64,000 nt of DNA from Streptomyces coeruleorubidus (GCF_008705135.1 NZ_CP023694.1:8469001-8533000); one strand, 5' to 3'; counted from the stretch's first letter, positions 8,132-17,137 are shown. The notes: generated from the letters alone by a model not told the origin. Numbers and translations: made by a program.

Positions 8132-9559
8132 TCAGTCGTCGCCCTCGTCGTCATCGTCCTCCCCGGTCTCCCAGGACTGCGGAGGCTGTTCCTGCTTGGG
8201 CTTGTCCGCCTTCTCCGGCGGGTCGCTGATCGCCTCCTGCGTCGGGCTCGCGAGGCCGGGCGTCGGTTCGGCGGAGGTCGGGGTGCCGGGTGTCGCGGGG
8301 GAGGGGGTGACATCGGCCACTGTGCCCGCGGCCGGGGGAGTCGTGGCGGGTGCCGGGGCGGAGGACAGGGGCTCGGCGGAGTCGGCGGACGAGACGGCGG
8401 CCGGGCTGCTCGCGGACGGGGACGCGTCGGGTTCCGTGCCCTCCGTCGCGGTCTTGTCGGGCGAGAACCACATCATGCCGGCGAGCATCGCGGCGAGGAA
8501 CAGCGCCGCCGCGGCCACCGTCGCGGCCGTTCTCCGGTGGTTGCCGAGGCCGTTGCGAGGTGCCGAGCGACGTGAACGCCCGCCCGGGGCCGTGCGAGAA
8601 CCCGTGGGCAGCGCGTACGTGGCCGGGACGCGGGCGTCGGCCGCCGCGTACGGCGCCGGCCCGGAGGAGGGCGCCGGGGACGCCGCGTACGGTCCCGGCC
8701 CGGAGGACGGCACCGGGGACGCCGCCTCCGGCAGCGGCTCGGGCAGCCCCTGCCAGGCGCCGCCGGCGAACCACTCGGCGGCCTGCTGCGCCGTGGGCCG
8801 GTCATCGGGCTCCTTGGCGAGCAGGGCGAGGAGGTAGCTCTCGAAGGCCGGGGGCAGACCGGTGACACCGAGCTCGCGCGGCGGTACGGGAGTGTTGTCG
8901 AGATGCTGGTGGAGGAGTGCGACGGCGGTGTCGGCCTGGAACGGCGGGCGGCCGCTGAGGAGCTGGTAGAGCACGCACCCCAGGGAGTACATGTCGGAGG
9001 CGGGACCCGCCGGCCGGCCCAGAGCGCGTTCGGGCGCGAGGTAGAGGCCGGTGCCGACGATCTGGCCGGTGGCGGTGAGGGCGGCGCCCGGGTCGTCGAG
9101 GAAGCGCGCGATGCCGAAGTCGCCGATCTTCAGCGTGCCGCCCGCGTCCAGCAGGAGGTTGGCGGGTTTGACGTCCCGGTGCACGATGCCCTGCTGGTGC
9201 GCGGCGGCGAGTCCGGCGGCGGCCTGCGCGGCGAGTCCCGCCACCCGCTCGGCCGGGAGCGCGCCGGAGACGGACAGCACCCGGTCGAGGCTGTCACCCT
9301 CGACCAGCTCCATCACCAGGTACAGCCGGTTGTCGTACTCGCCGAAGTCCAGGACCCCGACCACGTTGGGGTGGTTGAGACGCCCGGCCGTCTGGGCCTC
9401 CAGACGGAACCGGGAGGCCGCCGTGGCATCGGTGTCCTGAGGCAGCAGCAGCTTGACGGCCACCGCTCTGGCGAGCGTCTCGTCGTACGCACGCCAGACC
9501 TCTCCCATTCCGCCGCGCCCGATCTCAACGTCCAGCCGGTAGCGGCCCGCTAGCAGCAC
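8132..9559 (-). CDS. Membrane-anchored eukaryote-type Ser/Thr protein kinase
   Basis: A 475-residue PknB-like kinase. P-loop GRGGMG (14-19), catalytic Lys36 in VAVKLL, catalytic loop HRDVKPAN (H127, R128, D129) and DFG (147-149) are all intact, so it should be active. A Pro/Ser/Tyr-rich linker with a repeated PSSGPxPYAA unit leads to one membrane helix (about 344-365). The outer part is Pro/Thr/Ser-rich and ends in a strongly acidic tail (EDDDDEGDD). There are no PASTA repeats, so the sensed signal is probably not muropeptide. The GTG at 9559 with GAGGA ahead begins the canonical LLAGRYRL segment. Confidence 0.88.
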   Translation of the reverse strand: MLLAGRYRLDVEIGRGGMGEVWRAYDETLARAVAVKLLLPQDTDATAASRFRLEAQTAGRLNHPNVVGVLDFGEYDNRLYLVMELVEGDSLDRVLSVSGALPAERVAGLAAQAAAGLAAAHQQGIVHRDVKPANLLLDAGGTLKIGDFGIARFLDDPGAALTATGQIVGTGLYLAPERALGRPAGPASDMYSLGCVLYQLLSGRPPFQADTAVALLHQHLDNTPVPPRELGVTGLPPAFESYLLALLAKEPDDRPTAQQAAEWFAGGAWQGLPEPLPEAASPVPSSGPGPYAASPAPSSGPAPYAAADARVPATYALPTGSRTAPGGRSRRSAPRNGLGNHRRTAATVAAAALFLAAMLAGMMWFSPDKTATEGTEPDASPSASSPAAVSSADSAEPLSSAPAPATTPPAAGTVADVTPSPATPGTPTSAEPTPGLASPTQEAISDPPEKADKPKQEQPPQSWETGEDDDDEGDD

Positions 9560-9856
9560 TAGTCCTCGTCCTATGCTCGTGGGAAGGTCCTCGCCGCAGG
9601 CCGTAACTCCCCGCGTCGGAGCGGAGGTTGGTGGGGGGTGCCGCAGCCGACCCAGGATACTGGCGCCGCGTGACCACCGTTCCCCGGTGCGGTGCCGTGG
9701 GGCCGGCACGGTCCCGGAAACCGGGGATCGGAGGAGCCGCCCGCCGGGGTGATCGTGCGGCGCGCGTGGCTGCCGGGCTTCTTCCCCGTGCCTTCGGGCG
9801 CCGGGCCGGACCGCCGCTGTCTCTTCCCCCGCGCCTGCCCGCGCCTCCGCGCGCCG
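9560..9856. other. Upstream region of the kinase gene
   Basis: Nearly 300 bases between the MFS stop and the kinase start, both leftward. No gene is visible. On the minus strand GGAACG and TATCCT are separated by 18 bases around 9650-9680, a possible promoter, but I give it low weight. Confidence 0.35.
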
Positions 9857-11185
9857 TCAGGCCACCGCGCCCGCCCCCCGCGCCCGCTCCTTGCGGCGCG
9901 GCAGCAGTGTCACCGCCAGGGCGGGTACGGCCGCGAGGACCAGCCAGGGGACGGCGGCCGGGAGGCCGGTGTCGAGCAGGGAGCCGGTGGCCGCGCTGCC
10001 GGCGAGGACGATCAGGCCCGAGACGGACGACAGGGCACCCATGTAGAGGCCGATCCGGCCCTCCTCGGCGAGGTCGGGCACCCAGGCGCGGGCGGCGGGC
10101 ACGACCAGCATCTGCCCCAGGGTGAGCAGCACGACGAAACCAGCGGCCGGCAGCAGCCCGGCGGCACCCGTCCAGCCCGCGGGGCGCGCCGCGGCCACCA
10201 CCGCGAAACCGGACGCGATCAGCAGCAGCCCGGCGGTCATGGAGCGGCGCAGGTCGAGCCGGTCGCCCGCCCAGCGGGTTATGGGCAGCTGAGCGAACAC
10301 CACCAGCACCGAGGACAGGGCGAACAGCCAGGACAGCGGCGCCTGGGAGCCCGTCGCGCGCTGCACCTCGTCCGGCAGGGCCAGATACAGCTGGTTGTAG
10401 GCCAGCAGATACGTGCCGTACGCACAGCACAGCGTCAGGAAGCGGCGGTTGCGCAGCAGCAGGCGCGCCCCGCCCCGCTGCCGGACGCGGACCCTGCCGG
10501 GGATGTGCTGCGGCATCAGCCACAGGTGCCCGGCGAGGACGAGCACGAACACCGCGGCACCGGCGAGGCACGCGGTGCGGAAGTCGACGGCGAGCAGCAG
10601 CGCGCCGAGCAGCGGTCCGACGAAGGCCCCGGCCTGGCCCGCCACGCTGAACAGGGCCAGGAGGCGGGTGCGTGAGCCGTGCCCTTCCTCCTCCCAGACC
10701 ACCGCCTGGCGGGCCACCTCGGACTCCACGGCGGGCGAGAACAGGGCGGCGGCGAAGCCGATCACCAGCACGGCGCCGATCACGGTCCAGCTCGCCTCCG
10801 CGAACCCGAGCCACGCGAACCCGGCGATCCGCAGTACGCAGCCCGCCAGCACGACCGGGCGTACGCCGTAGCGGTCGACGAGCGAGCCGCCGACCACGAA
10901 CAGGCCCTGCTGGCTGAAGGTGCGCAGGCCGAGGACGAAGCCGACCAGCCAGCCCGCCATGCCGATCGCGGTGCCGAGGTGCTCGGCGAGGAACGGCAGG
11001 ACGGCGAAGAAGCCGATGTTGAAGGCGCACTGGGTCACGATCAGCAGCCGCAGCAGCGGGGACAGGTCCCGCCAGAGCCGCCGGGTGCTCTCGCGCGGGG
11101 CCTTGGGCGTCCCGTCGTCGGAGTTCTCGCCCTTGGGCGCGTGGACGGCCCGGCGGGCCAGGGCGCGGGATATGAGGCCGGTCAT
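9857..11185 (-). CDS. MFS transporter
   Basis: A 442-residue major facilitator with about 12 hydrophobic helices. The MFS loop signature appears after helix 2 (VGGSLVDRYGVRPVVLAG, the G-x3-D-RxGxRP pattern), and a related one in the second half (ITRWAGDRLDLRRSMTAG). The ATG at 11185 overlaps the stop of the upstream permease gene by four bases (ATGA), so the two are cotranslated. The substrate cannot be read from sequence. Drug/proton exporters are the commonest relatives of this shape. A much longer open frame continuing to 13249 is an artefact crossing the permease gene in another frame. Confidence 0.83.
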   Translation of the reverse strand: MTGLISRALARRAVHAPKGENSDDGTPKAPRESTRRLWRDLSPLLRLLIVTQCAFNIGFFAVLPFLAEHLGTAIGMAGWLVGFVLGLRTFSQQGLFVVGGSLVDRYGVRPVVLAGCVLRIAGFAWLGFAEASWTVIGAVLVIGFAAALFSPAVESEVARQAVVWEEEGHGSRTRLLALFSVAGQAGAFVGPLLGALLLAVDFRTACLAGAAVFVLVLAGHLWLMPQHIPGRVRVRQRGGARLLLRNRRFLTLCCAYGTYLLAYNQLYLALPDEVQRATGSQAPLSWLFALSSVLVVFAQLPITRWAGDRLDLRRSMTAGLLLIASGFAVVAAARPAGWTGAAGLLPAAGFVVLLTLGQMLVVPAARAWVPDLAEEGRIGLYMGALSSVSGLIVLAGSAATGSLLDTGLPAAVPWLVLAAVPALAVTLLPRRKERARGAGAVA

Positions 11186-13092
11186 CGTTCTTCCCTCGTC
11201 GGGGTGGGCACAGGAGTCAGGAGGGCGTCGGGACGGTTCGGGCGCCGTCGCGGGGCGGGGACGAACCGGTCCCCGGGCGGCCCCGCCCGGCTGCCGGCCC
11301 GCCCACGCCGCCGGGGCAGCCGTACGCCGCCGGCGGCCGTTACCGCGAGCGCCCCCAGCAGGGCGAGTACGGCCGCCGGGAAGAGGACGGCCCACGGGGC
11401 GCGCTCGGTGTACGGCTGGTTCTCGGCGAGCAGCAGGCCCCACTCCGGGGACGGCGGCTGCGCGCCCAGGCCGAGGAAACCGAGCGCGGCGAGGCTCAGC
11501 GCGACGCCGGGCAGCCGGAGCAGGGCGTGCCGGGTCACCGGTGGCAGCAGGGCGGGCAGCAGTTCGCGCCGGAGCAGGTACCAACGCCCGGCGCCGAGCG
11601 CGCGGGTGGCGGCCAGGTGGGTGGTCGCCCGCTCCTGACGCAGCAGGGAGGACGTGTGGGCGGCCAGCGGGGACCAGGCCACGACGCCGACGGCGAGGGC
11701 GGGCGCCCAGGGGCCACTGCCCGTGACTCCGGTGACGAGGAGCCCGGCCAGGACGGGCGGTACGGCACTGACGGTGTCGACCAGCGGCCCGGACAGCCGC
11801 GGCAGCAGCCCCAGCAGCAGCCCGGCCACCAGGGCGGCGGCGCCCACCGCGAGCGCCGTGCCGAGGGTGTTCAGCGCGCCGTGGGCGACACGGGCGAGGA
11901 CGTCCCGGCCCAGCGCGTCCGTCCCGAACGGGTGCTCCGGGGAGGGGGCTTGCAGCCGGGCGAGGGGGTCCAGGGCGAGCGCGTCGCGCGGCAGGCCGAG
12001 GCCGATGACCGCGGCGAGCAGCGCCCCGTACAGCAGGGGCAGGGTGCGGGACGGGGGTGGAGCGGGGCGGTGCAGGGAGTGCAGGGCGCCGTCGCGCAGC
12101 GCCGGCCCGATCAGCTGCCGGGCCGTGCGCCGGGCGAGGACGCCGGCGGTGGCCGCGAGCAGGACGAGGGCGAGCGTGCCGGTCTGAAGGACCGGCAGGT
12201 CCTGGGCGAGGGCGGCGTGCAGGGTGAGCCGGCCCAGGCCCGGGATGTCGAAGATCTGCTCGACGGCGACGGATCCGCCGGTCAGACCGACCACGAACAG
12301 GCCCAGGTTGGGCAGCAGCCCGGGCACACAGCGGCGCACCGCCTGCCGCGCCAGGGACGTCGGCGGGACCCCGCGGGCCGCGGCCGCCAGGGCCCACGGC
12401 TCGGCGAACGCGCCGGGCAGCAGGTCGTCCAGCATCCGCCCGAGGACCGCGCCGGCGGGCAGGCCGAGGGCCAGCGAGGGCAGCACCATCCACTGCGGCC
12501 CGTACCAGCCCAGGGCCGGCAGCCAGCCCAGCTGCACGCCGATCACCGAGGCGAGCACCGAGGCGACGAGGAACTCGGGCAGGGCGGCCAGCACCGCGGT
12601 CGCCGTGCCGCCGGCACCGCGCGTGCCGAGCCGGCCCCGCGAGCCGAGCCGGAGCGTACGGGTGCACACGGCCGTCGCGGTGGCCGCGGCGACGACGAGG
12701 GCACCGGACATCAGCAGCAACGAGGCACCGAGCGCCTGCGTGACGGAGGGCAGCACCTGGGCGCCGGACACCCACGACGTGCCGGCGTCCCCGTGCGGCA
12801 GCCCGCCCAGCCAGCGGCCGAGCAGGACCAACGGGCCGTCGTCCAGTCCGAGTTCGTCGCGGATGGCGCGCAGCGTCTCGGGGGTCGGATCGCGGTCCGC
12901 CGAGCGGGCCTTGAGCACGGTCAGCGCCGGGTCGGTGCGCGACAGCCACGGCAGCAGGCCGATCGCGCCCACCAGGCCGGCCGTGAGCACGACCCGCCAC
13001 AGCAGCGTCGGGCCGCCGCCGCGCGCGAGAGCGCGCACGGCGGCCAGGCCCTTGGTCAGGGGTGAGTTCGAGGCGTTCGGCGTCGGCCCCAT
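11182..13092 (-). CDS. Single-chain DppB-DppC type ABC permease
   Basis: A 636-residue protein in which two peptide/nickel-type permeases are joined. The first half (about 30-330) carries the DppB mark EQIFDIPGLG (278-287) and an EAA-type loop at about 236-258. The second half (about 350-600) carries the DppC mark HPFGTDALGRDVLARV (387-402) and its own EAA-type loop at about 494-516 (ATRALGAGRWYLLRREL). Normally these are separate subunits. No ATPase or solute-binding gene is adjacent, so partners must be elsewhere or absent. ATG at 13092 follows the GNAT stop by five bases; the Shine-Dalgarno is weak, suggesting translational coupling. Confidence 0.82.
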   Translation of the reverse strand: MGPTPNASNSPLTKGLAAVRALARGGGPTLLWRVVLTAGLVGAIGLLPWLSRTDPALTVLKARSADRDPTPETLRAIRDELGLDDGPLVLLGRWLGGLPHGDAGTSWVSGAQVLPSVTQALGASLLLMSGALVVAAATATAVCTRTLRLGSRGRLGTRGAGGTATAVLAALPEFLVASVLASVIGVQLGWLPALGWYGPQWMVLPSLALGLPAGAVLGRMLDDLLPGAFAEPWALAAAARGVPPTSLARQAVRRCVPGLLPNLGLFVVGLTGGSVAVEQIFDIPGLGRLTLHAALAQDLPVLQTGTLALVLLAATAGVLARRTARQLIGPALRDGALHSLHRPAPPPSRTLPLLYGALLAAVIGLGLPRDALALDPLARLQAPSPEHPFGTDALGRDVLARVAHGALNTLGTALAVGAAALVAGLLLGLLPRLSGPLVDTVSAVPPVLAGLLVTGVTGSGPWAPALAVGVVAWSPLAAHTSSLLRQERATTHLAATRALGAGRWYLLRRELLPALLPPVTRHALLRLPGVALSLAALGFLGLGAQPPSPEWGLLLAENQPYTERAPWAVLFPAAVLALLGALAVTAAGGVRLPRRRGRAGSRAGPPGDRFVPAPRRRPNRPDALLTPVPTPTREER

Positions 13093-13097
13093 GTCGC

Positions 13098-13634
13098 TCA
13101 GAGGAAGGGGATCTCGAAGTGCACCACGCCGCTGCCGCCGCCGGGCACTTCCTCCCGCTCGTCGCACACCACCTTGCCCAGCGTCCGCCACAGGCCCATC
13201 GCGCCGGGCGAGTGCGGATAGGTGTGCAGATACACGGACCGGTAACCACCGTCGGCCCGCGCGAAGTCCAGCAGACCCTCCACCAGCCGCCGGGCCAGCC
13301 CCCGCCGCCGGTGCTCGGGGCGCACGTACACCCGCCGGAGCTGTGCGGTCTCGCCCGAGGGGAACCGCTCGGCCAGCCAGCGCGGGTTCGGCGGATGCGC
13401 CGGGCCGCGCGCGTCCAGCGCCGCCGTTGCCGCCACCGTCCCGTCCCGCTCGTCCACGGCGACCAGGAGCGTGTGCCGCGGCGGCGCCACGTAGAAGGCC
13501 GCGGGATCGATGATGTCGGCGTGCCAGCCCGGCACGTATCCCGTCTCGAAGTCGCGGTACACCGCGTCGAGCATCACCGCCCGGGCGCCGTCGAGGTCCT
13601 CCGCCGTGGCTGCCCTGATGCTGTAGTCGTGCAT
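13098..13634 (-). CDS. GNAT family N-acetyltransferase
   Basis: A 178-residue GNAT protein. Motif A, which binds acetyl-CoA pyrophosphate, is clear at residues 99-119 (LRRVYVRPEHRRRGLARRLV). The later YLHTYPHSPGAMGLWRTLG segment matches motif B. It leads a three-gene leftward operon with the fused permease and the MFS protein. Acetyltransferases beside exporters often modify a toxic small molecule or peptide, but that is inference. A 17-base palindrome abuts the start codon (13635-13651). Confidence 0.85.
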   Translation of the reverse strand: MHDYSIRAATAEDLDGARAVMLDAVYRDFETGYVPGWHADIIDPAAFYVAPPRHTLLVAVDERDGTVAATAALDARGPAHPPNPRWLAERFPSGETAQLRRVYVRPEHRRRGLARRLVEGLLDFARADGGYRSVYLHTYPHSPGAMGLWRTLGKVVCDEREEVPGGGSGVVHFEIPFL

Positions 13635-13651
13635 TTGCACATCATATGCAA
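13635..13651. promoter_or_regulatory. Palindrome directly upstream of the GNAT start codon
   Basis: TTGCACAT-C-ATATGCAA, 8+8 with one mismatched pair, touching the ATG at 13634. It occupies the place where a ribosome site or -10 element would be. It looks like a repressor operator; no regulator gene is adjacent. Confidence 0.55.
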
Positions 13652-13903
13652 CTGGTGATCGTCCCGGAGTGCCGAGATGGTGTGCGTCAGCACACACAGC
13701 CGGCGACCGTCCCGCGTGGACCGTGTTCGTCACGCGCCCGGCGACCAGGGCCGTGTCGCCGTAGGCGCAAGAACTGGGGCGGGGCCTGAGGTCCATCGCC
13801 GCGTGGGCAAGGGTCCCGGACCCGACGAGGGAGAGGACCTGGCGAGCGCGCCGGGCCCTCCGGGTGACCGGCCGCCAGAGCTGCCGCGCAGTCCGGGCCG
13901 CGC

Positions 13904-14701
13904 TCAGCTCTCCGCCGGGGTGAGCACCACGAAGTCCGCGCCCGCCGGGTCGACGCAGACCGCCAGCCGGCCGACGCCCTCCGCGTCCTCGGGCCCCATC
14001 TGCACGCTGCCGCCGTTCTCGGTGACCTTGGCCACCGCGGCGTCGCAGTCCTCCACGGCGAAGACCGGGTGCCAGTACGGCCGGCCGCCCGCCAGCGAGA
14101 GGTTCTCCTTGCCGAGCTCCATGAGGCCGCCGTGCATGCGCTCCTCGGGCAGCCCGGCGGGGGTGATGAGGGTGTACGTGCCCCCGTCGCCCGGCAGCGG
14201 CATGTCGCTGAACTGCCAGCCGAACAGGCCGCCGTAGAACGCCTTCGCGCCCGCCGCGTCGCTCGTGTACAGCTCGGTCCACGACAGCGAGCCCGGCTCG
14301 TCGACCAGGTCGACGCCCTTGGTCGTGCCCGGCTGCCAGACGGCGAACTGGCCGCCCAGCGGGTCGCTGTACTGCGCCATCCGGCCCCAGTCGTCGAGGT
14401 CCATCGGCGCCACCCGGACGGTGCCGCCGGCCTGCTGCACGGCCTCCGTCGTGGCGTCCGCGTCGGGGACGCTGAAGTAGAGCATCCAGGCCGGGCGCGC
14501 ACCCTCCTCCGTGAGCTTGCCGAGACCGGCGACGATCTTGCCGTCCTTCCGGAACATGCCGCCTTCGAAGTCCTCGCTCTCGCCCATGGACTCGTAGTCC
14601 CACCCGAGCACGGCGCCGTAGAAGGCCGCCGCGGCCCGGACGTCCGGAGTGCCGAGGTCGAGCCAGCAGGGGGAACCGGGGGCGAACTCCGTGGTGATCA
14701 T
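13904..14701 (-). CDS. VOC family protein with two glyoxalase-like domains
   Basis: A 265-residue protein made of two vicinal-oxygen-chelate domains. Each has the telltale pattern of an AAAFYGAVLGWDYE-type helix (domain 1, near residue 24) and AKAFYGGLFGWQFSD (domain 2, near 155). It resembles the CFP-30B/hydroxylase-like VOC proteins common in Streptomyces, whose function is mostly unknown. The ATG at 14701 has GGAAGGGAAG ahead; an ATG further upstream lacks such a site. It stands alone. Confidence 0.8.
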   Translation of the reverse strand: MITTEFAPGSPCWLDLGTPDVRAAAAFYGAVLGWDYESMGESEDFEGGMFRKDGKIVAGLGKLTEEGARPAWMLYFSVPDADATTEAVQQAGGTVRVAPMDLDDWGRMAQYSDPLGGQFAVWQPGTTKGVDLVDEPGSLSWTELYTSDAAGAKAFYGGLFGWQFSDMPLPGDGGTYTLITPAGLPEERMHGGLMELGKENLSLAGGRPYWHPVFAVEDCDAAVAKVTENGGSVQMGPEDAEGVGRLAVCVDPAGADFVVLTPAES

Positions 14702-14892
14702 GGCGATGCTTCCCTTCCGCAGATTCGGTGTGCCCAGCGTGACACCGGGCACTGACGATCGCCCCTCGGCCGCTGCCCGGTCGGCGGATCAACGGTCCTG
14801 TGCCCCCGGCCGGTTGGCGGGGCGTGGAATCATCGGGCTCATCGCCCGGCCGGGTGATCGTGGAGCTCTGCGCGGTGAGGGTGGTGGGCGGT

Positions 14893-15741
14893 GTGGTGGC
14901 CGACTGGGAGTGGGACGAGACGTTGTTCTCGGGGACCGCCGCCTACTACGAGCGGGGGCGGCCGCCGTACGCCCCCGGGCTCGCGGACGCGCTCGCCGAG
15001 GTCCTGCGGCCCGACGGGGAGGGGCGCCTCATCGACGTGGGCTGCGGGCCCGGGACCATCGCCCTCAGCCTCGCGCATCTGTTCGGCGAGGTCGTCGGCG
15101 TGGACCCCGACCGCGGCATGATCACCGAGGCCGGACGCCGGGCCGCCGACCGGGGAGTGGGGGAGAAGGCCCGGTGGGTGAGGGCCCGCGCCGAAACTCT
15201 GCCCGCGGGGCTCGGCACGTTCGCCGTCGCCACCTTCGCGCAGTCCTTCCACTGGATGGACCGCGACCTGGTCGCGGCGGCCGTCAGGGACATGCTCCAG
15301 CCGGGCGGCGCCCTGGTGCACATCGCGGATCTGAAGACGGAACACCGCGCCCTCGACGGCCTGCCGCACCCGCCGGTCCCCTACGCGGCGGTGGACGAGC
15401 TGGTCAAGCGGTATCTGGGCCCCGTGCGGCGAGCGGGCCGCGGAGTGCTGCCGCAGGGCACAGCCGGGGGAGAGGCCGAGGTGTTCGCCCGGGCGGGACT
15501 CTCCGGTCCCCGGCGTCTGGTCGTACCCGGCGGGCAGGCGCTGGAGCGGACCGTCGACGATGTCGTCGCCTGGGTGTTCTCCATGTCGTTCTCGGCGCCG
15601 CATCTGTTCGAAGGGCGCCGGGACGACTTCGAAGGGGACCTGCGCCGGCTGCTTCGGGAGGCCTCTCCGGTGGGGAGGTTCTCCGAACGCGGGCCGAGCA
15701 CGGAGGTCTTCGTCTGGCGGAAGGACTCCTCCGGGCGCTGA
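14893..15741 (+). CDS. Class I SAM-dependent methyltransferase
   Basis: A 282-residue methyltransferase. Motif I is DVGCGPGT (48-55), followed by an acidic ribose-binding residue in VVGVDPDRGM and the motif IV/V region FAQSFHWMDRD. This FHW pattern is typical of methyltransferase-11 proteins related to UbiE. The start is uncertain: GTG codons at 14881, 14884, 14893 and 14896 are in frame, and GTGAGGG at 14872-14878 best suits 14893. The substrate is unknown. No operon partner is visible. Confidence 0.78.
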   Translation: MVADWEWDETLFSGTAAYYERGRPPYAPGLADALAEVLRPDGEGRLIDVGCGPGTIALSLAHLFGEVVGVDPDRGMITEAGRRAADRGVGEKARWVRARAETLPAGLGTFAVATFAQSFHWMDRDLVAAAVRDMLQPGGALVHIADLKTEHRALDGLPHPPVPYAAVDELVKRYLGPVRRAGRGVLPQGTAGGEAEVFARAGLSGPRRLVVPGGQALERTVDDVVAWVFSMSFSAPHLFEGRRDDFEGDLRRLLREASPVGRFSERGPSTEVFVWRKDSSGR

Positions 15742-15763
15742 CCGGCAGGCGCCGGGGGCGGGG

Positions 15764-16561
15764 TCAGTGCACCGACATACCGCCGTCGACGAAGACCGCC
15801 TGCCCGGTGATGTAGGCGGACGCGGGGCTCGCCAGGAAGACCGCCGCTCCCGCGAAGTCCTCGGCCAGTCCGTTCCGCCCGATCAGCGTGCGTTCGGCGA
15901 GGGCGGCCACCCTCTCCGGATCCGACGACAGCCGCGTGTTGAGGGGTGTCATGACGAAGCCCGGCACCAGGACGTTGCAGGTGACGCCGCGCGGCGACCA
16001 CGCCTCGGCCTGGGACCGCGCCAGTGACTCCAGGCCGCCCTTGGAGGCGCCGTAGGCACCGCTCTGGACGAACGCCCGGTGCGCCTGCTGCGAGCTGATG
16101 TGCAGGATCCGGCCGTGGCCGCGCTCCGCCATGCCGGGGCCGAAGCGCTGGCCCAGCAGGAACGGCGCGTCCAGGTTGACGGCCATCGTGAGGTCCCAGA
16201 CGTCCTCGGTGAGTTCGTCCATCGGCGGACGCACGTTGATCCCGGCGCTGTTGACGAGGATGTCGGGTTCCCCGAAGGCATCGACGGCCCGCTCGGCGGC
16301 CGTCCGCACCCCCTCGCGCGTGCTCAGGTCCGCGCTGACCCAGGCGGCGCGGCAGCCCTCGGCCGTCAGCTCCTCGACCGTCGCGATCAGTCCGGCCTCA
16401 CCGCGTGCCACGACCACCACGCTCGCCCCGGCGCGCGCGAGGGCACGGGTGATGGCGCGGCCGATGCCGGAACTGCCGCCCGTGACCACCGCGACCCGGC
16501 CGTGCAGGGAGAACAACTCGGAGAGATAGGTCTGTGTGGCCCGCGTCGCTGGTGTCGTCAT
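15764..16561 (-). CDS. Short-chain dehydrogenase/reductase (SDR)
   Basis: A 265-residue classical SDR. The cofactor loop TGGSSGIG is at residues 27-34, NSAG follows the fourth strand, and the catalytic Ser-Tyr-Lys appears in ISSQQAHRAF with YGASK. It resembles gluconate 5-dehydrogenase-like SDRs (LHGRVAVVTGG start, ITGQAVFVDGGMS end), but substrate cannot be fixed. It is convergent with the methyltransferase gene, leaving only 22 bases between stops. Confidence 0.85.
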   Translation of the reverse strand: MTTPATRATQTYLSELFSLHGRVAVVTGGSSGIGRAITRALARAGASVVVVARGEAGLIATVEELTAEGCRAAWVSADLSTREGVRTAAERAVDAFGEPDILVNSAGINVRPPMDELTEDVWDLTMAVNLDAPFLLGQRFGPGMAERGHGRILHISSQQAHRAFVQSGAYGASKGGLESLARSQAEAWSPRGVTCNVLVPGFVMTPLNTRLSSDPERVAALAERTLIGRNGLAEDFAGAAVFLASPASAYITGQAVFVDGGMSVH

Positions 16562-16622
16562 GACGAGCACTCTAGAACGGCAGGCGGAAGCACCGGTGTT
16601 CGTGGTGCCACCCATGGCGTGA

Positions 16623-16639
16623 ATACCCCTAGGGGGTAT
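16623..16639. promoter_or_regulatory. CsoR-like operator palindrome
   Basis: ATACCCC-TAG-GGGGTAT, perfect 7-base arms around TAG. G/C-run palindromes of this kind bind copper-sensing CsoR and related repressors in actinobacteria. It overlaps the promoter of the His-rich DUF4396 gene. No csoR gene lies in the window. Confidence 0.65.
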
Positions 16640-16644
16640 ATAGT
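16639..16644 (+). promoter_or_regulatory. -10 element, probably of a leaderless transcript
   Basis: TATAGT ends seven bases before the ATG at 16652. No Shine-Dalgarno fits in that gap, so transcription probably starts at or next to the start codon. Confidence 0.55.
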
Positions 16645-16651
16645 CGGTGCC

Positions 16652-17137
16652 ATGGATCACATGGATCACTCCACTCATGACCATGAGGGGCGCCCCCACG
16701 GAACGGCGACCTGGGGGACCGCCGTGAAGGCGACGCTGCACTGTCTGACCGGGTGCGCCATCGGCGAGATCCTCGGCATGGTGATCGGCACCGCGCTGGA
16801 GTGGGGCAACGTGCCCACGATGGCCCTGGCCATCGGGCTCGCGTTCCTCTTCGGCTACTCGTTCACCCTGTTCGCGGTCCTGCGGGCCGGCCTGGGCCTG
16901 GGGGCGGCGATCCGGGTCGCCCTGGCCGCGGACACGGTCTCGATCACCGTGATGGAACTCGTCGACAACGCGATCATCGCCCTCACCCCCGGCGCGATGG
17001 ACGCCCATCTGGCGGACGGCCTGTTCTGGTCCGCGCTCCTGGGCGGCTTCGTGGTCGCCTTCCTGATCACGACGCCGGTCAACAAGTGGATGATCGGCCG
17101 GGGCAAGGGGCATGCCGTCGTGCACGCCCACCACTGA
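16652..17137 (+). CDS. DUF4396 membrane protein with His-rich N-terminus
   Basis: A 161-residue membrane protein. The first 17 residues (MDHMDHSTHDHEGRPHG) hold five His and two Met, a likely copper-binding tail. Four hydrophobic helices follow (ALHCLTG region onward, LAIGLAFLFGYSFTLFAVL, LGAAIRVALAADTVSITVM and LLGGFVVAFLITTPVN) with Cys in HCLTGCAIGE. The family is DUF4396, of unknown function and often found near metal genes. The CsoR-like palindrome over its promoter fits copper induction. Start choice rests on the -10 spacing and the His-rich tail. Confidence 0.75.
   Translation: MDHMDHSTHDHEGRPHGTATWGTAVKATLHCLTGCAIGEILGMVIGTALEWGNVPTMALAIGLAFLFGYSFTLFAVLRAGLGLGAAIRVALAADTVSITVMELVDNAIIALTPGAMDAHLADGLFWSALLGGFVVAFLITTPVNKWMIGRGKGHAVVHAHH

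Noticed and set aside
11527..13065. A 512-codon open frame on the plus strand opposite the permease
   Set aside because: Gln/Gly/Arg-rich composition and exact overlap with a well-supported gene mark it as a GC-bias shadow.
9857..13249. A 1130-codon open frame
   Set aside because: It is the MFS gene joined to an antiparallel-free run in the wrong frame of the permease gene. That part is Arg/Pro/Gly-rich and has no family resemblance; high GC removes stop codons.
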